DNA from: Caulobacter sp. Root1455
GTDB lineage: Bacteria; Pseudomonadota; Alphaproteobacteria; Caulobacterales; Caulobacteraceae
Assembly: GCF_001426905.1 (NCBI RefSeq)
Contig: NZ_LMFQ01000021.1
Coordinates: forward strand, 1 to 64,000
Reading direction: 5' to 3'
Length of the DNA: 64,000 bases
Of this stretch, positions 50,026 to 59,952 are shown in pieces. Numbering within the stretch: the first letter of the stretch is position 1; each line of letters opens with the position of its first letter. A model generated the notes under the pieces. The model was not told where the DNA came from. It ran no database searches and was given only the letters and a program-made list of their open reading frames with translations. The position numbers and the translations under genes were made by a program.

Positions 50026-50027
50026 GC

Positions 50028-51542
50028 TCAGCCCTCCTCGAACGCGACGGCGGCGGCGCGGATCGTCAACCGGCGGCCCGGAGCCTCGATGACCAGGTCG
50101 CCGCTGGCCCGCAGGCGCGAACCGTTGGGGCCGAACTCCAACACGCCGCCCGCGCGGGTCTCCAGCCGCGCCAGGGCGTCGACGCTGTCCAGGGTCAGGA
50201 CCTGGCCCCCCGGCGTCCGCACGGTGAAGGCCCGGGCTCCGGCCGCCCCCGCGCCGCGCGGCCCCGGCGCGGTGCGCTCGCCGTAGAGACCGCCCAGGAC
50301 CAAGCCGCGGGCCGGATCGCCGTCCGGGAACACCACCAGCACGTCGTCGTCCGGCTCGGGCAGGATGGCCACGCCCTTCTCGGCGCCCGCCCCCAGCAGC
50401 AGCACCGACATCCAGCCGGTCTCGACGTCACCCAGCACCGGCAGGCGGGCGCGCACCCGGGCCAGGCCATCAGGATCGTCGGCGTCGGTCACCCGGCCCA
50501 GGGTGAAGGCCGGAACGCGGGCGCGATCGGGTCGGGCCGGCGGCTCGGTCGAAATCTCGACCACATAGCCGCGGGCCTCCTCGAAGCGATGCAGGGCGCG
50601 CGTCACCACGCAGCGGCCGTCGACCAGGTCGCCGAGGCCCTCCAGGTTCACCGGCCGGCCCGGGCGCAAGTGCGTGTCGCCCTCGACCACCGCCTCCAGC
50701 AGCACGGCGCGGGCCACGGCCCGGTCGAGATCGGCCTGGGCCAAGCTCTCGGCCTCTGCCGCGTCGGCGGCCAGGCGGTTGAACAGGGTGCGTCCGCCCA
50801 GATCCGGAAAGGCCGCCAGCCCGCCGTCGCGCAGTTCCTCGGCGTCCTGCCGGGCCAGGCCCGCCCGGGCGCTGGCCGCGACGGCGCGGGAGGGATCCCA
50901 CGACTGGGCGCCGGTCCAGGGGCGCAGCGAGTCAGCGCCCGCCATGGCGCGCGCCTCGATGATCTCGCGCCGCATCCGCAGCGGGATCGGCTCGCCCTCC
51001 CCCGCCAGGCTGATCAGCCGAAGGTCGCCGGCTTGCACCACCAGATAGAGGCCGGCGTCGCGCGCCAGATCGACCACCAGGTCGAAATCGTTCTGGTCGT
51101 GCTGAATGATCAGCGCACGAGTCGGCGGATGCTCGGCGCACCGGAAGCCGAGACCCAGGTCGCCGGCCATCTGGCCCGCGAGGTCGGCGACCGTCATGTC
51201 GGTCAAGGCTCGGGCCCGCTGTCGCAGCCGCGCCCTGTGCAGCTTGTCCAGGGCCCTCAGCCGCACGACCCGTCCCTGGGCGGCGTCCTTCTGATACTCG
51301 ACGGCCGTGATCTCGCCGTCGAACAGGTCGCCCGAGCCGTCGACCGAGAAGGCCAGCGCCGCGCCGAGGCGGAGGCTGGTCAGGGTGTCGCCCGGCGGAT
51401 CGGCGAAGACCAGTTCGGCCATGGCCGGCGCGTTCAGGGTCTGGCGCACGAAGGCCGAGACCGCGTGGCGCCCTAGGGCGGGATCCAGCGGCGCGCCGTC
51501 CAGACGGGCCCGCAGCGGGCGATTGGCGAAGATCGAGGTCAT
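50028..51542 (-). CDS. VgrG-like spike protein (Afp8-like)
   Basis: A 504-residue protein. The N-terminal part (about 1-330) resembles phage late-control gpD/gp27, with VRLRALDKLHRARLRQR and MTVADLAGQMAGDLGL. A gp5-type OB domain follows (about 345-430, GRVTDADDPDGLARVRARLP and LPEPDDDVLVVFPDGDP), then a beta-helical tail. It would form the trimeric spike. It overlaps the LysM gene by ATGA at 51539-51542 and the PAAR-like gene begins 2 bp after its stop. Confidence 0.92.
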   Translation of the reverse strand: MTSIFANRPLRARLDGAPLDPALGRHAVSAFVRQTLNAPAMAELVFADPPGDTLTSLRLGAALAFSVDGSGDLFDGEITAVEYQKDAAQGRVVRLRALDKLHRARLRQRARALTDMTVADLAGQMAGDLGLGFRCAEHPPTRALIIQHDQNDFDLVVDLARDAGLYLVVQAGDLRLISLAGEGEPIPLRMRREIIEARAMAGADSLRPWTGAQSWDPSRAVAASARAGLARQDAEELRDGGLAAFPDLGGRTLFNRLAADAAEAESLAQADLDRAVARAVLLEAVVEGDTHLRPGRPVNLEGLGDLVDGRCVVTRALHRFEEARGYVVEISTEPPARPDRARVPAFTLGRVTDADDPDGLARVRARLPVLGDVETGWMSVLLLGAGAEKGVAILPEPDDDVLVVFPDGDPARGLVLGGLYGERTAPGPRGAGAAGARAFTVRTPGGQVLTLDSVDALARLETRAGGVLEFGPNGSRLRASGDLVIEAPGRRLTIRAAAVAFEEG

Positions 51543-52315
51543 GCCCGCGCCCCCAGCAGGATCGCCAGCGAGGGCAGCACGATGGTTCTGCCCTCCGGAA
51601 TGTTCAGGGGGTCATCCACCTCATTGAAGGCGGCGAGATCGGCCCACAGGGTCGGATCGCCGTAGCCGTCGTCGGCGATCTGATCGAGGCGTTTGAGCGG
51701 CAGACCCTCATTGTCGACCGGCATGTCGACGGCCGGGAATTGCTCCACGGACCCGCCTTCGAGATCGGAGGGCGCCTCGAACTGCGGCGTTACGGGCCGA
51801 CTGGGCGCGGGACGCGGCTCGGAATCCTCCACCCGGCGCAGGCGCAGGCTGAGCCACGAGCGGCGCGGCGCGCCGTCGGCGTTGAACCGTTCGAGGCGCT
51901 CGGATACGTGCAGAACGACGCCCGGAATGTTCCAGGACTTGCCCCAGATGAACCGCACCGTGGGCGGGGCGGCGAAGCCGTCGGCCGCGACGGCGTTTTC
52001 GGTCAGGTCCCAGAGCGGACGGGTCAGGGCGCGGACGTCGTCGTCGGCGGCCGGACCCTGGCCGTCTTCCGGCGTCTTCGACGGGCGGCCCTCGCGGGCG
52101 ATCTCGACGTCGAACAGCAGGTTCAGGTCATATTCGGTGACCCCGCCGCCGGTGGCGATCAACGGATCCTCGGAGCGGGCCACGCCGTTCAGGAACCCGC
52201 CGCCGGCCAGCCGCGTCCGCACCCCGGCGGAGCGCCGCGCTTCCAGGTTTTCCGGATTGAGCAGGCACGAGATCCGCTCCCCCGATCTTTCCATGAGGAA
52301 GGCTACACGCTCCAT
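51539..52315 (-). CDS. CIS tube-adaptor protein with LysM domain (Afp7-like)
   Basis: A 258-residue protein. The N-terminal domain (about 1-150) resembles the CIS tube/adaptor fold, and the C-terminal 50 residues are LysM-like (RLDQIADDGYGDPTLWADLA and IPEGRTIVLPSL). In related machines it links the inner tube to the spike. It overlaps the Pro-rich gene by 13 bp and the VgrG-like gene by 4 bp. Confidence 0.86.
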   Translation of the reverse strand: MERVAFLMERSGERISCLLNPENLEARRSAGVRTRLAGGGFLNGVARSEDPLIATGGGVTEYDLNLLFDVEIAREGRPSKTPEDGQGPAADDDVRALTRPLWDLTENAVAADGFAAPPTVRFIWGKSWNIPGVVLHVSERLERFNADGAPRRSWLSLRLRRVEDSEPRPAPSRPVTPQFEAPSDLEGGSVEQFPAVDMPVDNEGLPLKRLDQIADDGYGDPTLWADLAAFNEVDDPLNIPEGRTIVLPSLAILLGARA

Positions 52316-53856
52316 CGGCCCTCCTCCTGCTCACGGGCCAACTGATCCCAGCGTGGGGGCGACGCCTCGACGCCGGGCGGCGGCGCGATGGTCATCGGCG
52401 GCAGCGCCGGCCAGCGGTCGTCCGACGGCGAAGCGGCCAGGCGGCGCGAAGCGGCGCGCGGCGGAACTGGAGGCGGCGTGGCGAAACTCGACCGCTTGTC
52501 CCGCACCTGGGTGTCGCCGTCCGACAAGGGCGCTTTGGGAGCTCCACGAAGGATCCGGCGGGCGGCGCGGGGAACCGCGTCGGCCTTGGTCCGGCTCGGC
52601 GGCGCGCCTCGGAGGTGCGAGAAGACCGGCGCGGGAGGCGCCGAAGGGATCGCCCGCGACGATATGAAGGACGGCGCGGATCGCTCCGGGACGGCGTCCC
52701 GAGACGGTTGATCGATCGGCGGCGTCATCCTGACCCCGGTCGGATCGGGAGTCGTGAACCGATTGGCGCGACGGCGGGCGCCCAGCGCGGCGAGCGTCCG
52801 AAAAAGGGAGCGCCGCGGAGGCGGCGGCGTCTTGTCCAGCCAGGTCCGATCCGGCTTGACGGCGGAAACGTCCGAGCTGGAGGCCGGGAAGGTCGCTTGG
52901 GGGACCGGCGCGCGGGCGGGCGCAATCGTTTCCGTGGTGTCCGCACTGCCGCCCCTCGCGGGCCGCCCGGGATCCGCCGAAAGCTCCAGGGATCTCTCGA
53001 TGCGCGCGGATCTGGCGAAGAACCAGGACCTTTGACGCCGGGCGGGCGCCGCGTTGATCCGATCCGGATGGGTTTTCGACCGGTCCTCCGACGCAGCCTT
53101 CGGATGCGCCTGCACGAAGGCATGGTCGTTCAGCGGCCTTTCCGGCGCCCGCCGAGGATCGGGCCTGGCCTCCGCCGCGTCGGGCGTCGCCGCGCGCGCC
53201 GGCGGCGCCTCGGACCAAATCGGGTCAGAGGGCGGCGCCTTGGGCCTGTTCGACAGCGGCGCCGCGGGCTCCGGCGCTCTCGCGGCCGCTTGGGACGGCG
53301 AACCGACGACGGTCAGAGGCGAGCGCGGGCGACGCGGCGCCGCGCCAGGTTCCGGCGTCGGCTCCGGGCGCGTCGGCCGTTCCGAGGTCGGCGCGGCCTC
53401 CAGGGATGCGAACACCGGCCGCGGTCGCCGTTTCCGCTCGACCTCCGGCCGCCCCCAGGTCTCGGACGACCGGTCGTTCAGGGCGGCCAGGGTCGGGACG
53501 GCGGTCTCGCGGCGGGACGCCGGCGGAGGCCGCGGATCGCGCGAAGCCGGTTCAGGCTCGGTCGGCGTCGTGGGTCGAGACGGCAAGCCGTCCGGCCCGA
53601 CCGGCGGCCAGGCCGACGGGTCGCTGGTCAGGGACAGCGGAGCCTCGCCTGCCTCCGCCAGCTGGGACGTCCGCTCGGCCACGTGCGCCAGCCAATGGGC
53701 CGGCGCGCCCGGATACCGTTCGGCCAGGGCGGCCATGACCGGGTCTGGCGCCGGCGCGGATCGATCCTCGGAGGCGCGCTCCAAGGCCTGGGCCACGGAG
53801 CGGGCCAGGGCGGCCATGGCGATCAGCCAACCCGACAACAGGCGGCGGAGGGCCAT
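52303..53856 (-). CDS. Pro/Arg-rich disordered protein in the CIS cluster
   Basis: A 517-residue protein of unknown family. A short hydrophobic N-terminus (MALRRLLSGWLIAMAALARS) and a folded-looking segment to about residue 85 precede some 400 residues of low complexity, rich in Pro, Arg, Ala, Ser and acidic residues. It ends with a conserved-looking short block (WPALPPMTIAPPPG, then RWDQLAREQEEGRWSV). It lies between the tube and LysM genes, where the small Afp6-type protein sits in other loci. It may be a scaffold, tape-measure substitute or cargo; none is shown. Confidence 0.7.
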   Translation of the reverse strand: MALRRLLSGWLIAMAALARSVAQALERASEDRSAPAPDPVMAALAERYPGAPAHWLAHVAERTSQLAEAGEAPLSLTSDPSAWPPVGPDGLPSRPTTPTEPEPASRDPRPPPASRRETAVPTLAALNDRSSETWGRPEVERKRRPRPVFASLEAAPTSERPTRPEPTPEPGAAPRRPRSPLTVVGSPSQAAARAPEPAAPLSNRPKAPPSDPIWSEAPPARAATPDAAEARPDPRRAPERPLNDHAFVQAHPKAASEDRSKTHPDRINAAPARRQRSWFFARSARIERSLELSADPGRPARGGSADTTETIAPARAPVPQATFPASSSDVSAVKPDRTWLDKTPPPPRRSLFRTLAALGARRRANRFTTPDPTGVRMTPPIDQPSRDAVPERSAPSFISSRAIPSAPPAPVFSHLRGAPPSRTKADAVPRAARRILRGAPKAPLSDGDTQVRDKRSSFATPPPVPPRAASRRLAASPSDDRWPALPPMTIAPPPGVEASPPRWDQLAREQEEGRWSV

Positions 53857-53859
53857 GGT

Positions 53860-54327
53860 CTAGGCTCGGGTCAGGGTGTCGAACGACAGCTTGAGTTCCT
53901 CGATCGCCACTTCGCGGCCGAGGGCGTCGAACGACACGCCGCTCCATTCGCAAGGCCAGGCGTTGTCGAGGTTCCAGCGCAGGACCTCGGCGGTGCCCTT
54001 CACGTCCAGCATCGCGATCGAGATGCTGCGACGGGGCGTTCCCCCGGCCAGGACTTCCTTGAGCCAGTCCCACAGCGCCGGGGTCTTGGTCAGGCCATAG
54101 CGCAGCGTGACCTCGGCGTATTCGACGGGCCCGGGCAGGGTCCGGACGATCTGGCCGCTGCCGGATTCGCGGTAGCGTATCGGATGGATCCGCACCCCCA
54201 GGCCGAAGCACTCGGTGAACCGGACATCACCCATCTCGCGGGACGACAGCATGAAGTTGTAGTTGCGATAGACGTCGGGCAGAGCGCCAACCTTGGGCGC
54301 CGCCGCTGCTTCTTCGGTTTTGGCCAT
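53860..54327 (-). CDS. CIS inner tube protein (gp19/Hcp-like)
   Basis: A 155-residue tail tube protein. YRNYNFMLSS, then the beta-rich core with VEYAEVTLRYGLTKTPALWDWLKEV and a final WSGVSFDALGREVAIEELKLSFD strand pair, are typical of the phage gp19/Afp1-type tube. Hexameric rings would stack inside the sheath. It is the only tube gene seen, whereas many eCIS loci have two or three. It follows the sheath gene by 25 bp. Confidence 0.92.
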   Translation of the reverse strand: MAKTEEAAAAPKVGALPDVYRNYNFMLSSREMGDVRFTECFGLGVRIHPIRYRESGSGQIVRTLPGPVEYAEVTLRYGLTKTPALWDWLKEVLAGGTPRRSISIAMLDVKGTAEVLRWNLDNAWPCEWSGVSFDALGREVAIEELKLSFDTLTRA

Positions 54328-54352
54328 GACGGATCCTCTTCAGGTTTTGGGG

Positions 54353-55573
<1,221 letters not shown>

Positions 55574-55574
55574 G

Positions 55575-56258
55575 TCAAATCTCCAGCGGTAAACGAAGGA
55601 TCACGGGACTTCCGGTTTCGACCTCACTGTCGATCTCCACCCCACGGGCCCGGACATTGAGGCGGACAGGTCTGCCCTTGCCGCCGACGGGACCGTGGAG
55701 GCGAAAGCGGCCGAAGGCGTCGGTCTGAGTGGAGCGGTCGAGACCCTCAAGGCGCACCACGGCGCCGGCGACCGGCGTGTCGCCTGGCCCCAGGACCGAG
55801 CCCTGCAGGACACCGAGCTCGCCCGACACGATATTGAGCGGGAAGCGAACGAGGCCCGCCCGGTCGGCCTGGCGCCGCCGGGCGATCGAGACCGTGGCCC
55901 GCAGCACGAAGCCGGGTCCGGGCGGCAGATTCAGTTCGGCGCACAGCTTCAGCGGGTCACGGTCCAGGACCACCTCGGTCTCTTCGTGCTCCATCGCCGC
56001 GAACAGCAATTCCATGGCGCCCGTCTGTTCAACGATGGGATCCGCGGCGCGGACGGTGACCAGGTAGTCGGCGGTCATGGTCAGCGGCGGCGAGGCCGCG
56101 CGAGGCGCCGCGTGCGGGGCCAGACCGACCAAGCGCAGGTCGACCCCTTCCCCGCAGTCGCGATCGCTCAAGGACCGGGCGACAACGGTTCGACCCGGCA
56201 GGACCTCCTGGGTCCAGCCGATCAATTCGCGCGTCGTTTCCTCGAGCCCCTCGGGCAT
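55575..56258 (-). CDS. CIS end-cap/terminator protein (DUF4255-like, Afp16-like) with C-terminal Ig-like domain
   Basis: A 227-residue protein. The N-terminal part (about 1-140), with YLVTVRAADPIVEQTGAMELLFAAMEHEE, matches the DUF4255/Pvc16 N-terminal fold that caps the tube and sheath. The last 80 residues are a carboxypeptidase-regulatory-like beta-sandwich (VLQGSVLGPGDTPVAGAVVRLEG, TDAFGRFRLHGP). First gene of the CIS operon. ATG 56256-56258 is used, with GGGGGAG about 10 nt upstream; the in-frame TTG at 56288 is less likely. Confidence 0.82.
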   Translation of the reverse strand: MPEGLEETTRELIGWTQEVLPGRTVVARSLSDRDCGEGVDLRLVGLAPHAAPRAASPPLTMTADYLVTVRAADPIVEQTGAMELLFAAMEHEETEVVLDRDPLKLCAELNLPPGPGFVLRATVSIARRRQADRAGLVRFPLNIVSGELGVLQGSVLGPGDTPVAGAVVRLEGLDRSTQTDAFGRFRLHGPVGGKGRPVRLNVRARGVEIDSEVETGSPVILRLPLEI

Positions 56259-56833
56259 TTTCTGATCGCTCCCCCTGGTACAACCCAAAGACGTCCAGAC
56301 ATACTAAGTCCGAATTTTAACAAATGAAAAGCTCGGATTTCATCGTTCTGTGAACACGATTTTCTCGGCCATCGAGATTCAGACGGATGGACTCGTCCGA
56401 CTTCACAAAGAACATTTAAAGCACAGATTCAGATCACAACGCTGACGCAGCGACAAATACATGGCACTTTTCGCCATAGACAACTATTAATTTGCTACAG
56501 ACTAAACCGGCAATTCAAATATTGTCGAGAAAAATGCTGGTTTTTAGCTTGCACAAATAGACATAAACGAGACCTACAGAGGGCAATTATTCAATCGTCG
56601 GAAAACTAGAAATAAACGCATTAGTTGTGCTGCCGCACCGTCGACGCCGGAACACCGACATTGCGAAAAGGGTCGTCCGCCGCCCCTCCCGCCATGTCAC
56701 GGCGAACGCTGGCGAGGATCGGACGGGACGCTCGGCCGCGACGCCTCGGAACACGATGGACGGCGTCTCCATGCGGAGGGAAACCCGCCCCGCCATGTCG
56801 GCGGCGGCCCCGACGAGCGGCCGAAAGCGCCCG
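56259..56833. other. AT-rich gene-free island upstream of the CIS operon
   Basis: About 56289-56640 is strikingly A/T-rich compared with the rest of the window (many runs such as TTTTAA, ATTAATTT and AAAAATG), with no convincing ORF on either strand. It lies directly before the first CIS gene, so it probably contains the operon promoter. I find no clear -35/-10 pair. The remainder to 56833 has normal composition, and I see nothing in it. Confidence 0.75.
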
Positions 56834-57670
56834 TCAGGTTCGGTTCTCCTCTCGCCAGTAGAAGTACAGCAGCACCGCCATGGCCCCGGCCAACGGGTGC
56901 CAGAGCATGCCGTGCGGCTGGAAGAAGGCGTTCGGGTCGCACATCGGCCCGCCGGTCTGCGACAGCGCCCAGAACACGGTTGCGGCGATGATGCAGCCCA
57001 CGGCCAGCCACCAGAGCAGGATGGTGTTCCACCGCCCCTGCCAGGGCTTGCCCTCCCGCACGCAGGCGTAGATCTCCAACGCCAGATAGGCGGCCACCAG
57101 GGTGATGATCAGGATCAGCGACTTGAACTCCCACTGCCAGATGGCGTGGAGGATCACGAACACCACCACGGTGATGGGATAGAACACCCAGAACACCCAG
57201 TCGGCGGGGACCAGCCGGCGCAGGGTGTAGAACACCAGGAACGCCGCGTAGACGTACATCGACAGCCCGTCGAAGTTTCCCGCCCAGCCGATGATCGAGG
57301 CGTGGAACCACATGCTGCCCAGACCCAGGAACAGCACCGCGAAGACGTACAGGTCGGCGATGAAGTTGTCCGACCGCATGACGTTCTCGCCGCGCGCTCC
57401 GTCCTTGCGATCCAGATAGATCACCAGGGCCACCAGGGCGGCGGTCAGGATCGAATAGAGGTTGAACCAGGTGTTGACCGGCTGTCGGACGCCGTTGGCG
57501 TGCGCGATCACGTCGGCCGGATTGAAGGCTTCGCAGAAGCAGGTGTTGGGCGTCGTGGCCATGCAGCTGTCGGGGCTGCCCGGCCAGCCGGCGGCGACGA
57601 AGATCAGGAATGGCAGCAGAACCAGGACGATCCCGACCCCCAGCACGATGAAACCGCGGTAAGCGCTCAT
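56834..57670 (-). CDS. Ceramidase-family (CREST superfamily) membrane protein
   Basis: A 278-residue protein with seven membrane segments. Alkaline-ceramidase features: TCFCEAFNP and QPVNTWFNLYS near the N-terminus, GLGSMWFH with S119 and H123, D134 in NFDGLSMY, and QPHGMLWH (H253, H258) near the end. These correspond to the CREST zinc-hydrolase residues, although the last two His are five apart instead of the more usual four. It may hydrolyse ceramide-like lipids. GAGGAGG precedes the ATG. Confidence 0.82.
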   Translation of the reverse strand: MSAYRGFIVLGVGIVLVLLPFLIFVAAGWPGSPDSCMATTPNTCFCEAFNPADVIAHANGVRQPVNTWFNLYSILTAALVALVIYLDRKDGARGENVMRSDNFIADLYVFAVLFLGLGSMWFHASIIGWAGNFDGLSMYVYAAFLVFYTLRRLVPADWVFWVFYPITVVVFVILHAIWQWEFKSLILIITLVAAYLALEIYACVREGKPWQGRWNTILLWWLAVGCIIAATVFWALSQTGGPMCDPNAFFQPHGMLWHPLAGAMAVLLYFYWREENRT

Positions 57671-58053
57671 GACCCCTCCTCGAGAACTCAGGTGGACGCG
57701 AACTCGGGTGGACGCGGACATCCCCGGAAAGCTTGGGGCGCACTGACGGCCGGCGACGACGCCGGGCGGGACAGGAGACGAAAGCCGCTCAGCGCGCGGA
57801 GCTCCGCCTACAGTCAAGGTTGCTCGGACTGGACGACCATATCCAAAACTGAACTCATAGGTGGAGCTTAACAGGCCTTGGCCATCCGTCCATACGGCAT
57901 TTCGCCGGGCGGCCGGGGCCGTGCCCAGCGGCGCGGCGAGCCGGGCTCGAGGGCGGAGTCGATTTCGGCTGTCGGCGGACGATGCCTTCGGTGGTGTTCC
58001 CGGCCCGCGATTTCGCTAGTGTCCGACAGAGATTCCCCGTCGAAAGCGGTCGT
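57671..58053. other. Intergenic region between divergent ceramidase-like gene and rfbF
   Basis: 383 bp without a gene. The only repeat I see is a short direct repeat, AACTCRGGTGGACGCG, twice near 57682-57717. Presumably it holds promoters for both divergent genes; none is identifiable with confidence. Confidence 0.5.
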
Positions 58054-58836
58054 ATGACGCAGAACAACAAGACCAAGGTCGTCATTCTCGCCGGCGGCAA
58101 GGGCACGCGGATCGCCGAGGAGACTCAGGTTCGACCCAAGCCGATGGTCGAGATCGGCGGCCGCCCGATCATCTGGCACATCATGAAGTCCTACAGCGCC
58201 CATGGCCTGAACGACTTCGTGATCTGCTGCGGCTATCTGGGCGACAAGGTCCGCGAGTACTTCCTGAACTACGCCTACCAGAACGCCGACCTGACGATCC
58301 TCCCCAGCGGCCGGGTCGAGGTGCACCAGAGCCATTCGGAGCCATGGACCATCACCCTGGTCGACACCGGCGATGACACCATGACCGGGGGACGGATCAA
58401 GCGGGTCAGCCGCTACATCGCCGACGATCCCTATTTCTGCCTGACCTACGGCGACGGACTATCGGACGTCGACATCGGCGCGCTGATCCGCTTCCACGAG
58501 GCGCACGGCGCCCAGGCGACGATCACGGCCGTCACCCCCCTCGCCCGCTTCGGGGCCCTGAAGATCAAGGGCGACATGGTGGAGCGGTTCATCGAAAAAC
58601 CCGCGTCGGAAAGCGGACGGATCAACGGCGGCTTCTTCGTGCTGTCGCCCAAGGTGCTGGACCTGATCGACGGCGACGAGACGGTTCTGGAACAGGCCCC
58701 GCTGGAGCACCTGGCCAAGGCCGGTGAACTGCGGGCCTACCGCCACGACGGCTTCTGGCAGCCGATGGACACGCTGCGCGAGAAGCTGCACCTCGAAGAC
58801 CTGTGGGCGAAGGGCGCGCCCTGGAAGAACTGGTAG
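58054..58836 (+). CDS. rfbF: Glucose-1-phosphate cytidylyltransferase
   Basis: A 260-residue nucleotidyltransferase making CDP-glucose from CTP and glucose-1-phosphate. Motifs: VVILAGGKGTRIAEETQVRPKPM (nucleotide binding; family-typical opening), YGDGLSDVD (metal-binding Asp), and FIEKP and DGFWQPMDTLREK at the end. Together with rfbG and rfbH it gives CDP-4-keto-3,6-dideoxyglucose. The ATG at 58054 precedes the homology; the in-frame region upstream is not protein-like. Confidence 0.95.
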   Translation: MTQNNKTKVVILAGGKGTRIAEETQVRPKPMVEIGGRPIIWHIMKSYSAHGLNDFVICCGYLGDKVREYFLNYAYQNADLTILPSGRVEVHQSHSEPWTITLVDTGDDTMTGGRIKRVSRYIADDPYFCLTYGDGLSDVDIGALIRFHEAHGAQATITAVTPLARFGALKIKGDMVERFIEKPASESGRINGGFFVLSPKVLDLIDGDETVLEQAPLEHLAKAGELRAYRHDGFWQPMDTLREKLHLEDLWAKGAPWKNW

Positions 58837-58872
58837 CCGGGACGCCTACGCGGCTTAGGCCGCGTCGCCCGG
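58837..58872. terminator. Hairpin between convergent rfbF and neuB
   Basis: ACGCGGC (58848-58854) and GCCGCGT (58859-58865) flank loop TTAG, which holds the neuB stop. Outer arms CCGGG (58837-58841) and CCCGG (58868-58872) extend it with internal loops. No U-run, so termination is tentative. Confidence 0.35.
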
Positions 58873-59787
58873 CCAGTAGCGCAGCTTCTCGGCGACCGAG
58901 GCCTCGCCGGGCGTGATGCGCTTTTCGCCGTCGCCCAGCCATTCGCGCAGGTCGCGCAGACGCGAGACCAGGACCTTCAGCTCGTCGGGCTCGAGCGAGG
59001 CCGACTGGTCCGAGCCGTACATCGTCCGGTCCAGGGTGATGTGGCGTTCGATCGCCACGGCCCCGAGCATGGCGGCCACCAGGCTGGGCTCCACCGAGCC
59101 CTCGTGGCCGCTGTAGCCGACCGGCGCGCCGTAGCGGCGGCGCAGGGTGTCGATGGTCATCAGGTTCAGGTCGGCGGGCGGGGTCGGATAGGTCGAAACC
59201 GTATGCATCAGCACGAAGGGACAGGCCGCCGCGCGCAGGATCTCGACGGCCGTGTCGATCTGCTCGAACGTGCACATGCCCGTGGAGGCGAACACCAGCT
59301 TGCCCTCGGCGGCGACCGCCTCGACCAGCGGACGGTGGGTCAGCATCGCCGAGGCGATCTTGTTGTAAGGCAGGTCGTACTTGGCCAGGAACGACTGGCT
59401 GGGCACGTCCCAGGCCGAGGCGAACCAGGCCAGGCCCAGCTCGCGGCAATAGGCGTCGATGGCGTCGTACTCGGCCTCGCCGAACTCCAGGCCTTCCTTC
59501 TGGGCGCGCTGGGTGTCGCCCCAGGGGCTCTGGCGAGACGCGGCCAGCACCTCGGGGGTGTAGACGATGTCGATCGTCCGCTTCTGGAACTTGACCGCGT
59601 CGCAGCCGGCCTCGCTGGCGGCTCGGATCAGCGACTTGGCGACCTCCAGGTCGCCGTTGTGATTGATGCCGATCTCGGCGATCACGAACGGCCGGTTGGC
59701 CAACGGCCAGGGGATCGAAGCCAGGCTCTCGGTGGCCATGTTCTCCACGGAAAGCGCCTTGGTGATCGGAGCGTCTACGGTCTGCAT
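58855..59787 (-). CDS. NeuB-family nonulosonic acid synthase lacking the SAF domain
   Basis: A 310-residue synthase of the sialic acid/legionaminic/pseudaminic acid family (PEP condensation with a hexosamine-derived sugar). Motifs: FVIAEIGINHNGDLEVAKSLI, AVKFQKRT, FASAWD, NKIASAML, STGMCT, YSGHE and IERHITLDRT. The usual C-terminal antifreeze-like (SAF) domain is absent: the protein ends shortly after KRITPGEASV. No other nonulosonate genes are adjacent. The ATG at 59785-59787 is used. Confidence 0.88.
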   Translation of the reverse strand: MQTVDAPITKALSVENMATESLASIPWPLANRPFVIAEIGINHNGDLEVAKSLIRAASEAGCDAVKFQKRTIDIVYTPEVLAASRQSPWGDTQRAQKEGLEFGEAEYDAIDAYCRELGLAWFASAWDVPSQSFLAKYDLPYNKIASAMLTHRPLVEAVAAEGKLVFASTGMCTFEQIDTAVEILRAAACPFVLMHTVSTYPTPPADLNLMTIDTLRRRYGAPVGYSGHEGSVEPSLVAAMLGAVAIERHITLDRTMYGSDQSASLEPDELKVLVSRLRDLREWLGDGEKRITPGEASVAEKLRYWPGDAA

Positions 59788-59952
59788 GGTCCGGGGTCCT
59801 GTTGCACGGCGAGCGACGTCTGGCACGTCACCTTCCGCTGCGCGGAGCCGCCGCGAGGGCTCTTGGCTCCAGCGCGGGCTGGTATATCTATCGCGGCCTA
59901 TCCTGTTACGGCCGTGATTTGCGTTCCCTTGTCTAGAATGGAGTCGGCGATA

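Noticed and set aside
56461..56480. Sigma-54-like TGGCAC motif in the AT-rich island
   Set aside because: The required TGC element at the correct spacing is absent and it points away from the CIS operon.
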